Counted from the stretch's first letter, positions 35,298 through 47,767 are shown. The stretch: DNA of 64,000 bases from Nymphaea colorata (GCF_008831285.2 NC_045147.1:246001-310000); one strand, 5' to 3'. The notes: generated by a model not told the origin, from the sequence alone. Translations and numbers: made by a program.

Positions 35298-37105
35298 GTG
35301 CAATCTCTTGTTAAAAATCATTTTTCTCTTTTAAAATCAGGTTGGAACACGTTTCCAAACTGATTTTTAAGAAGGGTGATCATTTTGTTTATTTTCATGG
35401 TGTAAGGCTATGAAATCATTTTCATTTCATCTTAAAATTTACTTAATTTCAGCAATCCATACATAAAATGTCTGCAAGTTGCTGAAATTAGGCCATGCTT
35501 ATTAGCGTAAGAATGTCAAATTTTGTATATTTGAGATGCCAATTTTCAGCCACAAAGTAGCTATATTTTGAAGAACAATAAAAAGGTTCTAGCCCCTACC
35601 TAATCGGCTCTCTAAAAGCCTTTTAGAAATTTCTAATTTCATTCACCAATTTTCAGACTTACATTTGATTAATTGAGTCTCAAGAACACTTTAAAAATTC
35701 TAATATTTGTATCCCTTAAAGAACAAGATCAAAAGTATTTTGATAGTCTAAGAAATGAATGGATCTTCTAGGACAAGAATATGAAATTTTGTTTGATTTT
35801 GGGAAGAAGGAAAAGTTTTTAGAACCCCATGACATGAATGAGAATATGTGGCACATGATTTTTGCCAACTTGATGCTTAGTTCATATGGAGTAAAACTGA
35901 ATTTCATCATTTTCCAAGAGTCGAACACTCTTAGAATCAATATCTTAATTTTAATCCATTTAAATCAGAATAAAATCTGATCTTTATAACAATTTTGAGG
36001 AAAAATGATGATATCCATGTTTTCTCTATATTTTAAAGTTTGATTTCATCCTCACTTGTCTAATTCTTAATTGTTTTGAGTTTCTCATCCATGACTCAAG
36101 CTTGTGGACTGCGTCTCTAATTTGTGTGCTTAATAATATAATAAGCACATTTAGAGAAAGTCCTACATTTTACTTAAAATCAATCTTTATGTGTAGATTG
36201 TATGACATGTAATTACAATGAATGAACTTTGAGAGATTATGAGAGTGTGAAGAATGAATGGTTCATACGAATGAATTTTGAGAGATTATGAGAAAGAGAA
36301 GGATGAACGTCTCATATAGTTTCCCTTCCTATTCCATACATTCACTTTCACTTAAAATCAATAGCACCACATGCACATTCTTAAGAAATTAAGTGATTCA
36401 AATTTGAGTTGCAAAAAGTGACCAAGTCATATTGCAACAAGAATTTGTAAACTTCACTTAACTTCAAAAGAAAACACAAGCAAAACATTCACAATCTTGA
36501 CCAAAATATGTTTAAAAAACAATTCATTTTCTAACAATTTGGAACCTATGTTATATCAAAAGAATGAACTCTACCTAACCAAATCACATGATTTGGCAAA
36601 AGAAGAACTCAAAATCAATTTTGTTTGCTAAGGAAACTTAGCTATTTTCCCAAAAGTTGATGATAAGACAATTACAATTTCAACTCATGAACCATCTTGA
36701 GTTCACAACAAAAAACTCAATTTTAATCTTCAAAATCCTCAAGAATTGTGGATTTCAAATCAAATGGCACCAAAACAAAGTTTTTTAAGTCAACTTAAAA
36801 ACCCTCCAATCTTCAAATTCATTTTCAAAATAAGTTCAAATCACACATTCAAAATGAATTTTGGTTCTTGATTCCAAAATCTTAATGCATAAGCATATAG
36901 GATTTGCATCAATAACTCGTACATGATCCAAGTGATTCTTAGTCCTTGGTCAATCTACCCCTGTTAATGGCGGTAGGAACGGTTCACCCTCGTACTGACG
37001 GGCGGGTCCCTTTTCTTAATTTTTTTTTCTCAAAACCCTCAATTTTAATATAATTTTGCTGATTCGCATTTTGACCCCCTTTGAAAAAGGGGTGGGGTGC
37101 GAACA

Positions 37106-39316
37106 CCTTCCTTCAACAACATGTGTTCCATCATTCACAGAGACAATGGGAGATTAGTTTGAGTTGAAAAATGAAGACCAAACCCCAATGGAAAAAGTAG
37201 TTTCAACGTTAAGGTGGACAACTCCACCAAGAGGTTTGCTCTCCATTTTGAAACTAGAGGAATGGGTTACCGAGGAAAAATCCCGTGTTTTGCTCATATT
37301 GTAATACAGTTCATCATGATAATACAGTAAAATGGATCCTACATAGCGGAGCTACAGACCATATGACAAATAATATTGAACTGCTTAAAAATTTTGGATC
37401 GATCATGAATACATATGTGCAAATAGCTTATGACTCTTTTGTTTCTGTTATGGGACATGGCTCTGTCCTTATTGATGATAAACTGTTACTTGAAAAAGTT
37501 TTACACATTCTAGCATGCTTAACTACCTTGATTTCAATTAGTAGCTAAACTGTGGCATAATCTTCTACAAAAAGGGTAATTCTTCTGGACATCAGCAATC
37601 AAACGATGATTGGTGAAGCAACAAAAGAAAATGGATTATTCACTGTCACTATGTTAGGACCAGCAGCTTTGGTCTCCACTAAAAATACTAAAGGGCCATT
37701 TTCTGGTGTTGTAGAGTAGAACATTCCTCAAATATGGTTCTGAGAGCAATGCTCGCACATATGAACCTTGACATTGATAACTGTGAAGCCTGTATTAGGG
37801 CTAAAATGTCAAGATTTCTGTCTCCTAATTCAGAACGTATATCAAAACAATGCTTTGATACGATCCACTCAGATGTATGTTGACTAGCCCCAGTGGATGG
37901 GCATATTGGACATAGATACTTTGTAACATTTGTAGACGACAAGTCTAAAGCAACCTGGGTCTACTTGTTGAATAAAAAGAATGACATTTTTATATTTTTC
38001 AAGGAATGATAGGAAAACGTAGAAATTTTATGTTCAAGATTTATGCTGAGACAAAACCCCAAAATTATGATAAAGCAAAACATAGTGACATGTGGTGTAG
38101 TGCTATGAAAGAAGATTTGGATGCACTAGAGAAGAACAACATGTGGGGACTGGTGAGAGCTCTTCAAGACAAACAACAGTCGGCTGTAGATGGACATATA
38201 AAATAAAATACAACAACAAAGGGGAGATGGAATGCTATCAGGTCAGACTTGTAGCTAAAGGCTACAGTCAAATTGCGGGAAAAGACTATCATGAAATGTT
38301 TGCTCCAGTGGCAAAAATGAACTCCTTAAGAATCCTGTTGTCAATGGCAACTGTGAAGAGATGGAAACTGTATCAAACGGACATAAAAAATGCATTCCTC
38401 CATGGTGACCTAGAGGATGAAATGTTCATGGATATTCATCTAGGATTAAAAATCCAGGCAAAATACCCAATTGTATGCAAACTGAAAAAGTATTTGTATC
38501 GACTGAAACAGTCCCCACGAGCCTGGTACTCCAAGCTAAGCACTAGACTAGTTAATGCATGGTCCATAATGGGTGAGGTAGATCATTTTTATCTTTGTTT
38601 TCAATACTGAAAATGGAATCATAGTCTTGGCAATATACATGGATGATATAGTCATAACAAGAGACAATGACAAGCTCATTAACAAAACAAAAAAGATTGT
38701 GAAAAAGTATTTTGACATAAAGGATCTAGGTATATTTCACTATTTCTTAGGTACATAAGTTGCACATTCAAACAAATGAATATTCATTTGTCAAAGAAAA
38801 TACATGCTAGACCTGTTAAGAGAAACAAGCATGGTGGATGCCAAAGGAGCAGATACACCAATGGAAGTAATCTAAAATTCAGAAGTAATGAATGAGAGCT
38901 TGTATATGATAGAAGTAGTTACCAACAACTAATAGGGAAACTAATATATCTGGCAGCTACCAGACCAGACATATTTCACTCAGTATACATGCTAATCCAA
39001 TTCATGCATTGCCCTAGAAAGATTCACCTAAAAGGAGTGGGTGTCAAAGTACTATTGTCGATAACACTATTTTGTGACAGCAAAACTGCTATACATATCA
39101 GAAACAACCATGTGTTTCATGAATGAACCAAACACATGGAGGTTGACTGCCATTTTCTTTGAGAAAAGATTCAAGCTGAAATCATAAATACTGATTATGT
39201 GTGCAACAAGCAGCAGATAGTGGATATCTTAACAAAAGCTGTTACTAAGGAGAAATTTTGCAAGCTTACAGACAAGTTGTGTTTGTACGAAATAGGAGAC
39301 ACAACTTGATGGGAAG
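37106..39316 (+). pseudogene. Copia E gag end, protease, truncated integrase, RT and RNase H tail
   Basis: After the solo LTR, gag resumes (a VCSI-x-R-D-N-G pattern). Protease follows at about 37330-37370 (WILHSGATDHMTNN; the catalytic Asp is His). The integrase zinc region and core start are seen to about 37995 (FVDDKSKATWVYLLNKKND), then the text jumps to the pre-RT linker, so the integrase catalytic core is deleted. RT at 38143-38610 is open (RLVAKGYSQ, then DIKNAFLHGDLED, then YRLKQSPRAWY) and continues in another frame with YMDDIVIT at about 38634-38657. RNase H has only its second half (CDSKTAIHI, then DILTKAV). The 3' LTR follows after GATGGGAAG, a short polypurine tract. Confidence 0.88.
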
Positions 39317-39595
39317 TGAGAGGATATGAATGTAGATATGATAATGTGAGGGACATTCATCTAACTATGGTAGGGTCTGGAGGGTTCTACTAGAATGCGA
39401 TATCAGGCTGTAATCCACTCTATATAACATGAGAGTGTACCCTTGATATAAATTTAAAATAGAAAAGACAAGGGTCATTATTGCCTTGTCTCGTATCTTG
39501 GTCCACACTCATTCTTCTCTTCACTCTCTCGACTTCCTCTTGTGATTTTACACATTGTTCTCTGCATTCACACTCACATACTCTGAAACCTAATA
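39317..39595 (+). repeat. Copia E 3' LTR
   Basis: TGAGAGGATATGAATG...GAAACCTAATA, 279 bp. It has lost a 12-base piece present in the 5' LTR near 31960, has several substitutions, and its terminal CA is now TA. Confidence 0.88.
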
Positions 39596-41800
39596 GCTCT
39601 AATTCTTAAGAGGTTCCACCCCAACAAAATTTTGGAAGTGTGATCCTACTCTTATAAGTTAGAGACCAATTCATAATTCTTAAAAACTATTCTACCAATA
39701 ATCAAACTTTGTTGGTAACACATATGTATCAGAAAGCATAATCACATTTGGATTGTGCTCCCATACTAACAAATGCCACTCTTACTGTGCTGCTTTTCTT
39801 ACCAATCCATGGACATTCCAAGAGAAAATTGCATTATTAAGAATCAAATATAGACAAAGAGACTAGCAACCTACTTCGGGGGTAGAATGTGGATCTAAGA
39901 CTTGCACCTCTTCAAAGAGCTCCATCTTCTCGTTGATGATCTGCGTATTTAATTACTGAGAGCTTCAGTCACTACTTCATCTCCTAAGAGGACTCCATAT
40001 CTATCTCAAGCTTCTCAACCACTTCACTAGCAATATGTCCCTCACCTACATTAGAGGCTTCTCTATCCACAAATGTAGTAGAAGATGAGATCTTGCTAGC
40101 CGATCTCCTTTGAGACTTGTCTAGTGTTCTTATGGTGGTCCTTATTATAGAGGCCCATAACAAGTTTGGTCTTTAATATGCTCTGTTAACAGGACCTCCC
40201 GTGTGAAAGATAATGTACATGTCCTTCACGATGGAGGCAGTATCAGTCCCACTAATAGTACAATTATTAAACTTTGTACTAGTGTTATTGAAAGATGTTT
40301 GATGCTTATAAAAACTAGTGGAATGAAGGAGATATATGAGATTCATTATGTGGATGGGTACCTAAAGGTGTAGACTTCAGAATTGCAGTTTTTGAAGGTT
40401 GTGAGAAGTTATTGACACTTTTAGCATGAAGAGCCTCCTCTTTGAATGAGACTTGAACTGCAGCCAGGGTGCTGAAATGATTGCAATGATCTAGTGTCTG
40501 TATGAAAGCTCTTTTTGATGAAGAAGAAGTTGGCCTAATGGCATCTCTCTTATCTGCTGGAGTTTCATCAGGAGCATCGTGTTGAAATTTCAACACATTT
40601 AGTTGGCTTCATTGATGGAGACACATCTCCAGGGCCAAACTTTTGTCTCATAATTGGCCTCATAGTCTTTTCAATATTCTAACTCCACTCAAGCCTTCGG
40701 TCATTTTGGGGGGTTCAACTAGTGTCAATGATTTTGATGGTAGGCCTGGACAATTCTCCATAGAATGAGAATTGGATTTGTAGTGAGCACAATATCAAAT
40801 TCATTCTTTATATACAATCTCTTAATGAAAAATCTCGTGCTGCCCTATTTGAAGTTTAATAAGGGATTTGGGCATAAAATGGAGAGGAATATTTATCTTG
40901 AGTCTAGTGAAAGCCATCTTGATCTTTGATTTTGTATATGGATTCATGTCTACAAGTTCACATCCCAATCCTTTGGCCACCGCCTTAAAGATGCTTAGAT
41001 TCCATAGCAAGGATGGCGATCATATCCATATGGGAAGTTTGATGGAGTCTACAATGGAAACATATAAATCATGAACCCATCAACTGGGCACTAATGTGCG
41101 ACCCCTAGCTTCCACATGCTTAGTGGCAGCACTATCTAAAGCTCTTCCTCACTATCAGTATACTGAGGAACTACCCTCTGCCAAGAAAAGAAAAAAGTGG
41201 GTTTCTAACTCCAACCCCAAGCCTCCTAAAACCATCAATTATAAACCCATATTCCATCAATTATGTAAGCAAAGGGTTTCTTCAACTTCTCAAGGTCATT
41301 CTTAGAAATGACCACCCTGGTCTTGCCGTCCACCTCCACTATTTGTAGAATAGGCTCTCTCATCCATGATATTTTCTAGTACTCATTCAGCCTGTGATCA
41401 GTACCATAGGCCTATCTTTGCTTGCACCCTTTTCTCCTTACAGATTCCCACCATCAGCAAGAGAAAACTGCTAACTGCTTTATCGTTTATATGTAGCATA
41501 TGGAGCCAAAACCTCTCCTTGCTGGGCCAATAAAACATTGCTTTCAAAGCATACCTACTTCTTCCCTTCACTTCTTGTGCTTCTCCCACCCCTTGGAGAA
41601 CTTCCTTGAGAAACACTGCCCCAACTAGCACCAATCTCATGTGTTATCTGCAGTGGAACGAAATCTCTTTTCCCCATTTCAGGCAAAGGCATCATCCATG
41701 TGTTGACCTCAATCACTGGAAGCCTTTCGACTACTGTGTAGCTGGTGGACATGCTGGAAAACAGCCCTCTTCTCTAACAATGATGAAACCCAAACAAGAA
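39596..41800 (-). mobile_element. LINE, 5' part (ORF1 and endonuclease start)
   Basis: On the minus strand, 41640-41398 and 41010-40822 resemble plant LINE ORF1 with the DUF4283-type fold (FWLHMLHINDKAVSS; AKGLGCELVDMNPYTKSKIK, then LPKSLI-like MPKSLIKLQIG). A linker with basic/Ser-rich residues follows (40596-40315). Near 39825-39785 the endonuclease opens with FSWNVHGL, the canonical W-N-x-R-G-L start. The sequence then runs to 39596 and continues at 31871 on the far side of copia E. ORF1 would bind element RNA. The exact 5' end is uncertain. Confidence 0.78.
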
Positions 41801-43055
41801 AATGTTTAGTAGCGTGCTACATGACATTGCATTTGTATTATTGAAGATTACTTGTAACAAGTTTTCAGTGTCATTGAATATGAGATTTCTTGTTGTGAAT
41901 GTATTGCTTTCATTGTTCTTGCAAGTGCTTCATGATTCATCCCAATTTCTAATATGGTAATGTTAGAATTATGTTAGAACAAAAAACAATGCCATGGAGT
42001 TGCGTTCTTTTCTCACCATATTCTAGTTGTGCTTCATGCAATTAGAAATTGATCATCTACTTATTTTGAACTATGAATGATTGTGCAACCAGCCTTTGCA
42101 TGAAATGACCTTTTTAGTCCCTCAAACTATTTGCCTTTCCTTCTCTTCACTAAACTTAGTGTTTTGCCATAGCCTTCTCATCTTTAAAGGAATTAAGCTG
42201 TTGTTACATGTTATTGCAGAAGAAAAGACTATCTCACATTGTATTCTCTTCAATTTTGTTCAATTGCTACATCTTTTTTTATTGCAAGTAGATGCCAAGA
42301 AACATGAAAAATTGGCAAAGATTTATTCTGGTATATGATTTTAGTTTTTCTAAGTTTTTCCAAATGCAATGTAAATTTGCTTTCAAAGATTTGTGGTTTC
42401 AAGTTGTTGAGAAACATTGCCTAACTTGATGATCTTCTAGTTTTGTTTCTTACTTTTACTAACGAGGTCCAACATGGATTTCTTTTTGCCTTTAATTTTT
42501 ATTAGATTCTAAGATTTGTACTTGAAAGCAATGAAAAGCTTCAACACGAGCTTGAAATATACACAAATTTATTAATTTATTGTAAAATTAATTAAAATTC
42601 TGAACATTTAAATAAGAATTTGATACCTATTCATTATTAGTAAAGCAAGCAAGATGTGGGCTCTGTTGGATTGTAGTCATTGTGTATACCATTTACTAAA
42701 GCAATCTCACACACATGCACACATACAAATAGAGACAGATTTAAAAAGAAAATAGGTAGGTGTCAGATTCTTAAATGCTAGATAGATTAGGAATAATATA
42801 AGACTTCAATTTTTTCCACATTGAGTGAGAGAAGAGTAATGAATTTGTATTAAATGTCAACATATCCTTTTTTTCCCAATTGTGTCGGATGTCGAATGTT
42901 ACTGGACATATAAAATTAAAAAAAACGTTGTTAAAAAGCAATCATAGTATTACCAAATATGATTTAGTGACATTTTTTGTATGTGTTGGCTGTCCTTTTT
43001 TTTGAATATGACAGGTTCTTTTCCCTTTCTTTGTCTTTCAGGCTTTTTTTCAAAG
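41801..43055. other. Unassigned spacer
   Basis: No protein or repeat family is recognised in about 1.25 kb between the LINE 5' end and the viral sequence. The ATTTTTTGTATGTGTTGGCT segment at 42972 recurs at 43682 inside the viral RNase H/RT region. Confidence 0.4.
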
Positions 43056-44710
43056 AGGATTTTTCCTATTTAGTTTTGGAGGGCTTTTATAATTATTTCT
43101 AGGTTCTGGATTTGGGTTTGTAGTTTGGCTACATCCTCTTGAGGTTCATGACTTCTGTCTTCAGTATCTGCAATACAAGAAATTAATATCAGTATTAGTA
43201 AGCATTTAGTGTTAGGTGTACTTACTCCCATTTTTGTAGTCTTGTTCTCTCAACAGTTTGTCTGCAAAGCTATTATCTGTGAATTTCAATAATTCTATAG
43301 AAAAAATCAAATAATCTTATTTCATTCACCACTCTTCTAATTTCCTTTTTTATGAATGAGTTTTCTAATTTAGCGTTTAACCAATATTTCACTTGTGTAT
43401 TATCTGTTCTAATTATAAAATGTGTAAAGACAACATATATTTCAAAGTGTAAAAACACGCAATATAAGGTTAATAATTCTTCTATGCTTATTTCCCATTT
43501 GGCTTCATTTTCTTTGAAACTTCTTGAGTGGTATCTACATAAGTATTCTCTTTTATCATACTCGTATCTGTATTTTAAGATCGATCCGTAACTTTTTTCC
43601 GATGCATCTGATTCTATGACTCATATAAATTTTTTACTTTCTCTGGAAATTCTAATTTTGGTAAATTTTGCAATTTTTTGTATTTTTTGTATGTGTTGGC
43701 TGTCTTTGTTGTCCGAGTAATATTTTTTATCTTTTTTAAGTTTCTCTTGTAAAGGTTTACAATATTCTAACAATTTTGGTATATATTCTCTAACTTGATT
43801 TACTAATCCAAGGAATGGCTGTAATTTTACTTTAGTATCGAAATTTTCAAGTAAGGCTATCTTTAGGAATATATGATTCTGCATTTTAATTCCTTCTTTA
43901 TCTATTTCTATTCCTAAAAATTAAATCTATTTTTTACAAATGACAACTTTATTTCTACAAATAGCTATCCTTGCCTTTTTTGCATATTGTATAAATTCAG
44001 GTAATAGGTTATAATGATCTTCTTCAGTGTATGTAAATAATAGAATATCATCTATGTATATAACACAGTTTCTTAAACCTTCAAAATTCTGGTCCATAAA
44101 TGTCTAGAATCTTCTAGGTGCGTTTTTGAATCCAAACTGTAAAACATCCCATTCATAAAATCAATTTGGAACAGTAAATGTCGTTAATGCTTTACTCTCT
44201 TCTTGTAATTTTAAATGATAAAATCTGTTTTTACAGTCGAGTTTGCTGAAATAATTATGTCCTGATATTTGTTTTAATTTAAGTATCTTGTTGGGTATGG
44301 AATAATTATAAGTTTTTGTTTTCGTATTCAGGTTTTTATAATCTATGACCATTCTCGTTTTTCACCTTTTTTGTTTATTTTGTTTATTTACTATAAAGGT
44401 TGTGCTACTATGTTTTGCATTAGAAGGTCTAATGTATCATTCCTTAAGTAATTCTAGGATATGTTTATCAAATTCTTATAAGTAATTTGGTATATAATTT
44501 AGTGGAGGTTGTGTAATTATGCTACTTTCATCTATCAATTCCATTTTTATGCTAGTCTTATGTTTTTTTCAGAATTATAGTGGGTACTTTAAATATAGTT
44601 TTTCTAATTCATTTTCTATATGTCGTAATTCATTAACTTCATACACATGTAAAGTGATTTCATTTATCATTTTTCTTGCCAATTGCTGATTTATCTTACC
44701 ATTTCCTTTT
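43056..44710 (-). pseudogene. Caulimovirid RT-RNase H (copy 1)
   Basis: The RT segment at 44352-44161 carries VIDYKNLN and SGHNYFSKLDCKNRFYHLKL (from S-K-x-D-x-K-S-G-F), with G replaced by R. The active-site YIDD is intact at 44058-44047. A connection segment (43884-43621) has FLGLVNQVREYIP. RNase H (43620-43270) has DASEKSYGSILK, a KWEISIEELLTLYCV box and RTDNTQVKYWLN, matching the caulimovirid pattern. A tail with ADKLLREQDY (about 43270-43225) resembles the end of the viral pol ORF. There are several frame breaks and stops. RT-RNase H copies pregenomic RNA into DNA in caulimovirids. Confidence 0.87.
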
Positions 44711-45432
44711 ATCCAACTAGTTTTCTTTTCTTTCAATATTGTTTACTATCAATGCTTCTACTTTCTCATTACATGGTGTCGTAAGTATTAAGTGTTTATG
44801 GGTTATTTCTATTGGTAAATAGTTATTCAAGGAAGGCCTTCCTAATATCATATCTTTACTTTGTAACTCAAGAGCATAAATTCGTTTTATGTTAATTATT
44901 TTCTTCCATATTTGTATTATGATATTACTGGCTTTAAAATTTATAATGTCCTTGGCACCATTGAACCTTTTTACTTTAATGGCGGTTTCTAATTTTTCCC
45001 AACACATTTATGGTAAACATTTCTTTTTACATATATTAATTTGTGCTCTTGTGTCTATGTAAGGACTGTAATACCTACTTTGATATCCTCTTATCAGTAT
45101 TTTCATTAGTATGTATATAAACATGTCTCTCGCTATGTTCATAAGTGTTGTCATTAGTAATAATCCCAAAATCTATCTTCTTTATCAGACAAGTCCAAAA
45201 TATCATTGTTTGTTGTATAATTTATCACTCCTGCAGGATGATACCTATTATGTCGTATATTATTTGCATACCATTTGTCTATTGCTTTTATTTTTAATTT
45301 GTCTATGAAATGTCTTACAAGTATATAAATTTTCATCTTATGGACTAATTGACCCTTAAGGCTTTGTCCATATCTCTTTTTACATTGCCTTGCGAATTCC
45401 TTGGCGTTTGTTCTAATAATCATTATATCCAA
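44711..45432 (-). pseudogene. Module b and retropepsin 2 (copy 1)
   Basis: 45432-45154 encodes module b (RTNAKEFARQCKKRYGQS at its start, ending RFWDYY). 45100-44717 encodes the pol-linked protease with an IDTRA active-site motif (usual form D-T-G-A, so Gly is Arg), WEKLETAIKVK, and GRPSLNNYLPIEIT (from the I-G-N-x-F-x-x-x-Y region). The same arrangement is at 57328-57996 in copy 2. Confidence 0.8.
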
Positions 45433-46115
45433 ATATCATAAAAATTTTATGTAAGATATATTACTCATAATATGATGTTGTGTCCGACCGATATCCATAT
45501 TCCATTACTTCTGTTTCTAGCTCCCATCTTTCTGCTACTATGTTTTTTAGGTTTTTTATGAATTTATTTAGTAACATAAAAGATTTGAACTTGTGGCTAA
45601 CTTCTCTTATTTTTTCTTTATACTTAGTTTTGTAGTATTTTGTGAATTCTCTATCACTTGTTCAGCTAATCATCTAAATCTCTTGGTATGATTATTCTTT
45701 TGTTTGGTGTACTTATTTCTATAATTTCTTTTTCTATCCTGTAGTTTTGATATTTATTTAACCATTTGTTTCCTAGGATGATGTTTGTTTGTCCAGTTGT
45801 TCTATGTTTCCTGTATTTCACTTGTGATATTAAACCTATAGTTGGATATGATTACTTCTTTACTTATGTTGCCTTTGCTATTAATAACATTTCCTTGTAT
45901 ATCTTTGTACTTATAATTACTTGAGAAAATTAAGTCTCCATTTGCAAGTTCTGGTGTTATGTAATTTTCTCATGATCCTGTGTCCATTAATATTCTTATA
46001 ACATTATTGTCTATGACTGCTTTGATAAAAAATTGGTATGTCTTATAACTTGTTTCTTCTATTGTTCTAGTATCCATAACACTTAGCCTGTGTTTTATGA
46101 TTTCTAATTCTTTTG
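45430..46115 (-). pseudogene. Retropepsin-like domain 1 and module a (copy 1)
   Basis: The motif DTGS at about 45986-45975 is followed by TGA in place of the Gly codon of copy 2, then ENYI, so the domain is nonsense-mutated. Module a follows (about 45670-45430) with stops in frame. Copy 2 has the undamaged equivalents at 56700-57335. Confidence 0.75.
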
Positions 46116-46189
46116 TCTCGTTTTCGAAATAGTTTCATTCGTTGTCGTTTATTGCTGTAATTAGTTCTTTGAATGAGTTGTCTATTTGT

Positions 46190-46870
46190 ATGTCATCATT
46201 ATTTTTCCTTTTGGCTGTTATTTTATATTTATTGGTTACCACTTACCATATATAAATTTTTCTCTTTTATAGTCATTACTTTACAGTCTTTTTCTAATTT
46301 TACCCCAAATAGCTTCCAATATAATACTAGGCTTTCATCTATATAGTTATCTCTAAGGGCTATAGTAAAGTTAGGTTTTATAGTAAATTTTAGTTTCCGG
46401 TATATTAGGTTCCTTTTAATTTTTGCTATTATTGCTTTTTCTAGGTGATCCTATCATCTGCTAAGTATATTTGTAAAGGAGTGTTTATGCCGTCTTTAAA
46501 ATAGGCTTTTACCATTCTTTCTATGTCTCTATAGTACACATACTTCATTGGTTGTTTTTATTTTTAACTGTTTTAACTCTTCGTTTATTCCCATTCTGCT
46601 TATTAAGGGTACTGTAGTTATTTCTACTGCTTGGTCTATAACTATTACGTGTTCTTTTTTATTTATGATATGATACTCTTCTTTTTCTTTCTTTAAGATG
46701 TTCTTTATTCCAGGTATTTTTCTTATTAATGGAAACTCAAATATTTTATCTTTGTTTATGTTTATTTCCTGTTGTTCTATTTGTTTGAAAACTTTCTCAT
46801 CAAATATTACTCTTTGTAATGTATATTCTTTTGTTAGTTCTTCTTAACAATTTATCTTTTGAAGTTTTTC
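46190..46870 (-). pseudogene. Caulimovirid movement protein remnant (copy 1)
   Basis: The 30K-type movement protein core is recognisable in several frames: a VDQAVEITTVPLIS-like start (about 46650-46600), F-K-x-G-I-N-T-P-L near 46500-46470, and SLVLYWKLFGVKLEK with a MTIKEKNLYMV end near 46350-46240. It matches 56050-56560 of copy 2. The function in viruses is cell-to-cell movement through plasmodesmata. It is interrupted by frameshifts. Confidence 0.75.
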
Positions 46871-47440
46871 TTTTTCCTTACTCATCTTCACTGTCTGTAT
46901 TCAGATCTTGTTCATTTTCTATTTCAGTTTCATAGATAGTTTCATTGTCTAATATATCATCTAAGTAGCTTATTTCTATGAAATCGTCTTCTATTATTTC
47001 AGATATTGTTTTTCTTAGTGGTTGTCTATATTCTTTTGCTACATGTCCTATTTTTTCACAATTATAACATCTACAAATTTTTCAGATTTTTGGGATGCTT
47101 ATTTTTATTTTTTATGTAATATCGTTTTCTTGGGTTTCTCAATTTCTTGTATTTTCTATAAAAAAATTTTAGCCTCTCGTATTTGTTTCTCTTATATTGT
47201 CTATTATCATGTCTTAGTTGTGGTGTTATATATTCTATGCAGCACTTATGAGGATTTCACATAATATTTTTTATTATTTTTTCTTGCATATATTTTTCAC
47301 ATGATGTTCTATACCATTGTCTGATGAATTCTATTATGGCTCCTAGTGTGTCTATTGCCTCTGTTTGGGTTTTCAATCCATAACCCTTTTCTTGAATTAT
47401 ATTAGTTATATTTGTTCTATTTTCATCCTTTTATTGAATT
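46871..47440 (-). pseudogene. Caulimovirid capsid C-terminal half with zinc knuckle (copy 1)
   Basis: The CCHC-like knuckle CRCYNCEKIGHVAKEY lies at about 47078-47031. His is kept, but the last Cys is Tyr, as in copy 2. An acidic tail follows (EDDFIEISYLDDILD). Upstream (47440-47090) is a basic Lys/Arg-rich stretch and the helical end of the capsid. Homology with copy 2 stops at about 47440. Confidence 0.78.
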
Positions 47441-47767
47441 ATATCAGAATTATGTCAGAGGCATGATCAAATCATGATAATGGTTGATATTGTGATAGTT
47501 TTTCTATGTTCTTCTGGTTAAGAAGTGAGAACTAGCAGATCATCCAAGTAAATATTGTCATTTTGTTCAGAGCTTTATAAAGAAGCTTCTACTTTAATTT
47601 TATAAACAATTTATAATATTAACAATCTTCTATTAAAACAGATTTTACATCACAAATTTTTGCATGTTTAAAGATATTATGTATTCATTGTACATTGAAT
47701 ACATATTGTTTAATGCTTATAATATAGTGTATATTTACAATTTTTTATTTCATTTTTTATTGATAGG
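47441..47767. other. Unassigned junction
   Basis: AT-rich, between the end of viral homology and the transposase-like exon. A direct ATTGAATTATATYAG repeat occurs at the boundary. A TGATAG just before 47770 could be part of a splice acceptor. Confidence 0.35.

Larger units (their letters stand above)
32812..37105 (+). mobile_element. Solo long LTR (copy B) inserted in copia E gag
   Basis: It runs from TGTTAACACCCCAAATTTTT to ...GGGGTGGGGTGCGAACA, 4294 bp with TG...CA ends. Flanks are CCTTT (32807-32811) and CCTTC (37106-37110), 4 of 5 identical. Copia gag reads up to it and continues after it. A promoter-like TTTATATAAAC is at 34213, followed by a CT tract and the shared ACGATGTCCAGT block (34703). 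It also holds a (CA)(TA)n microsatellite. No coding domains are present, so it arose by LTR-LTR recombination. It is the best-preserved copy of the family in the window. Confidence 0.85.
31872..39595 (+). mobile_element. Ty1/copia element with both LTRs (copy E), inserted in the LINE
   Basis: LTRs at 31872-32159 and 39317-39595 share almost their entire length. The flanks GCGCT (31867-31871) and GCTCT (39596-39600) fit a 5-bp target duplication with one change. LINE endonuclease sequence lies on both sides on the opposite strand, showing insertion into the LINE. The internal part, without the 4.29-kb solo LTR at 32812-37105, is only about 2.9 kb because most of integrase and part of RNase H are deleted. 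LTR differences and many stops indicate an old copy. Confidence 0.9.
43056..47440 (-). mobile_element. Endogenous caulimovirid (pararetrovirus), copy 1
   Basis: Read on the minus strand from 47440 down: second half of the capsid with zinc knuckle, movement protein, retropepsin-like domain 1, two related modules, retropepsin 2, RT, RNase H, and about 200 bases beyond it. This gene set is specific to Caulimoviridae. It lacks the 5' ORFs present in copy 2 but keeps the RT-RNase H that copy 2 lost. The region 44.6-47.44 kb is an inverted copy of 55.3-58.11 kb. Stops and frameshifts throughout show it cannot produce virus proteins. There are no LTRs, as expected of integrated pararetroviruses. Confidence 0.88.

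Noticed and set aside
43056-47440. Ty3/gypsy element instead of a caulimovirid
   Set aside because: RT and RNase H alone could suggest gypsy, but there is no integrase, no LTR, and a 30K-type movement protein is present upstream.
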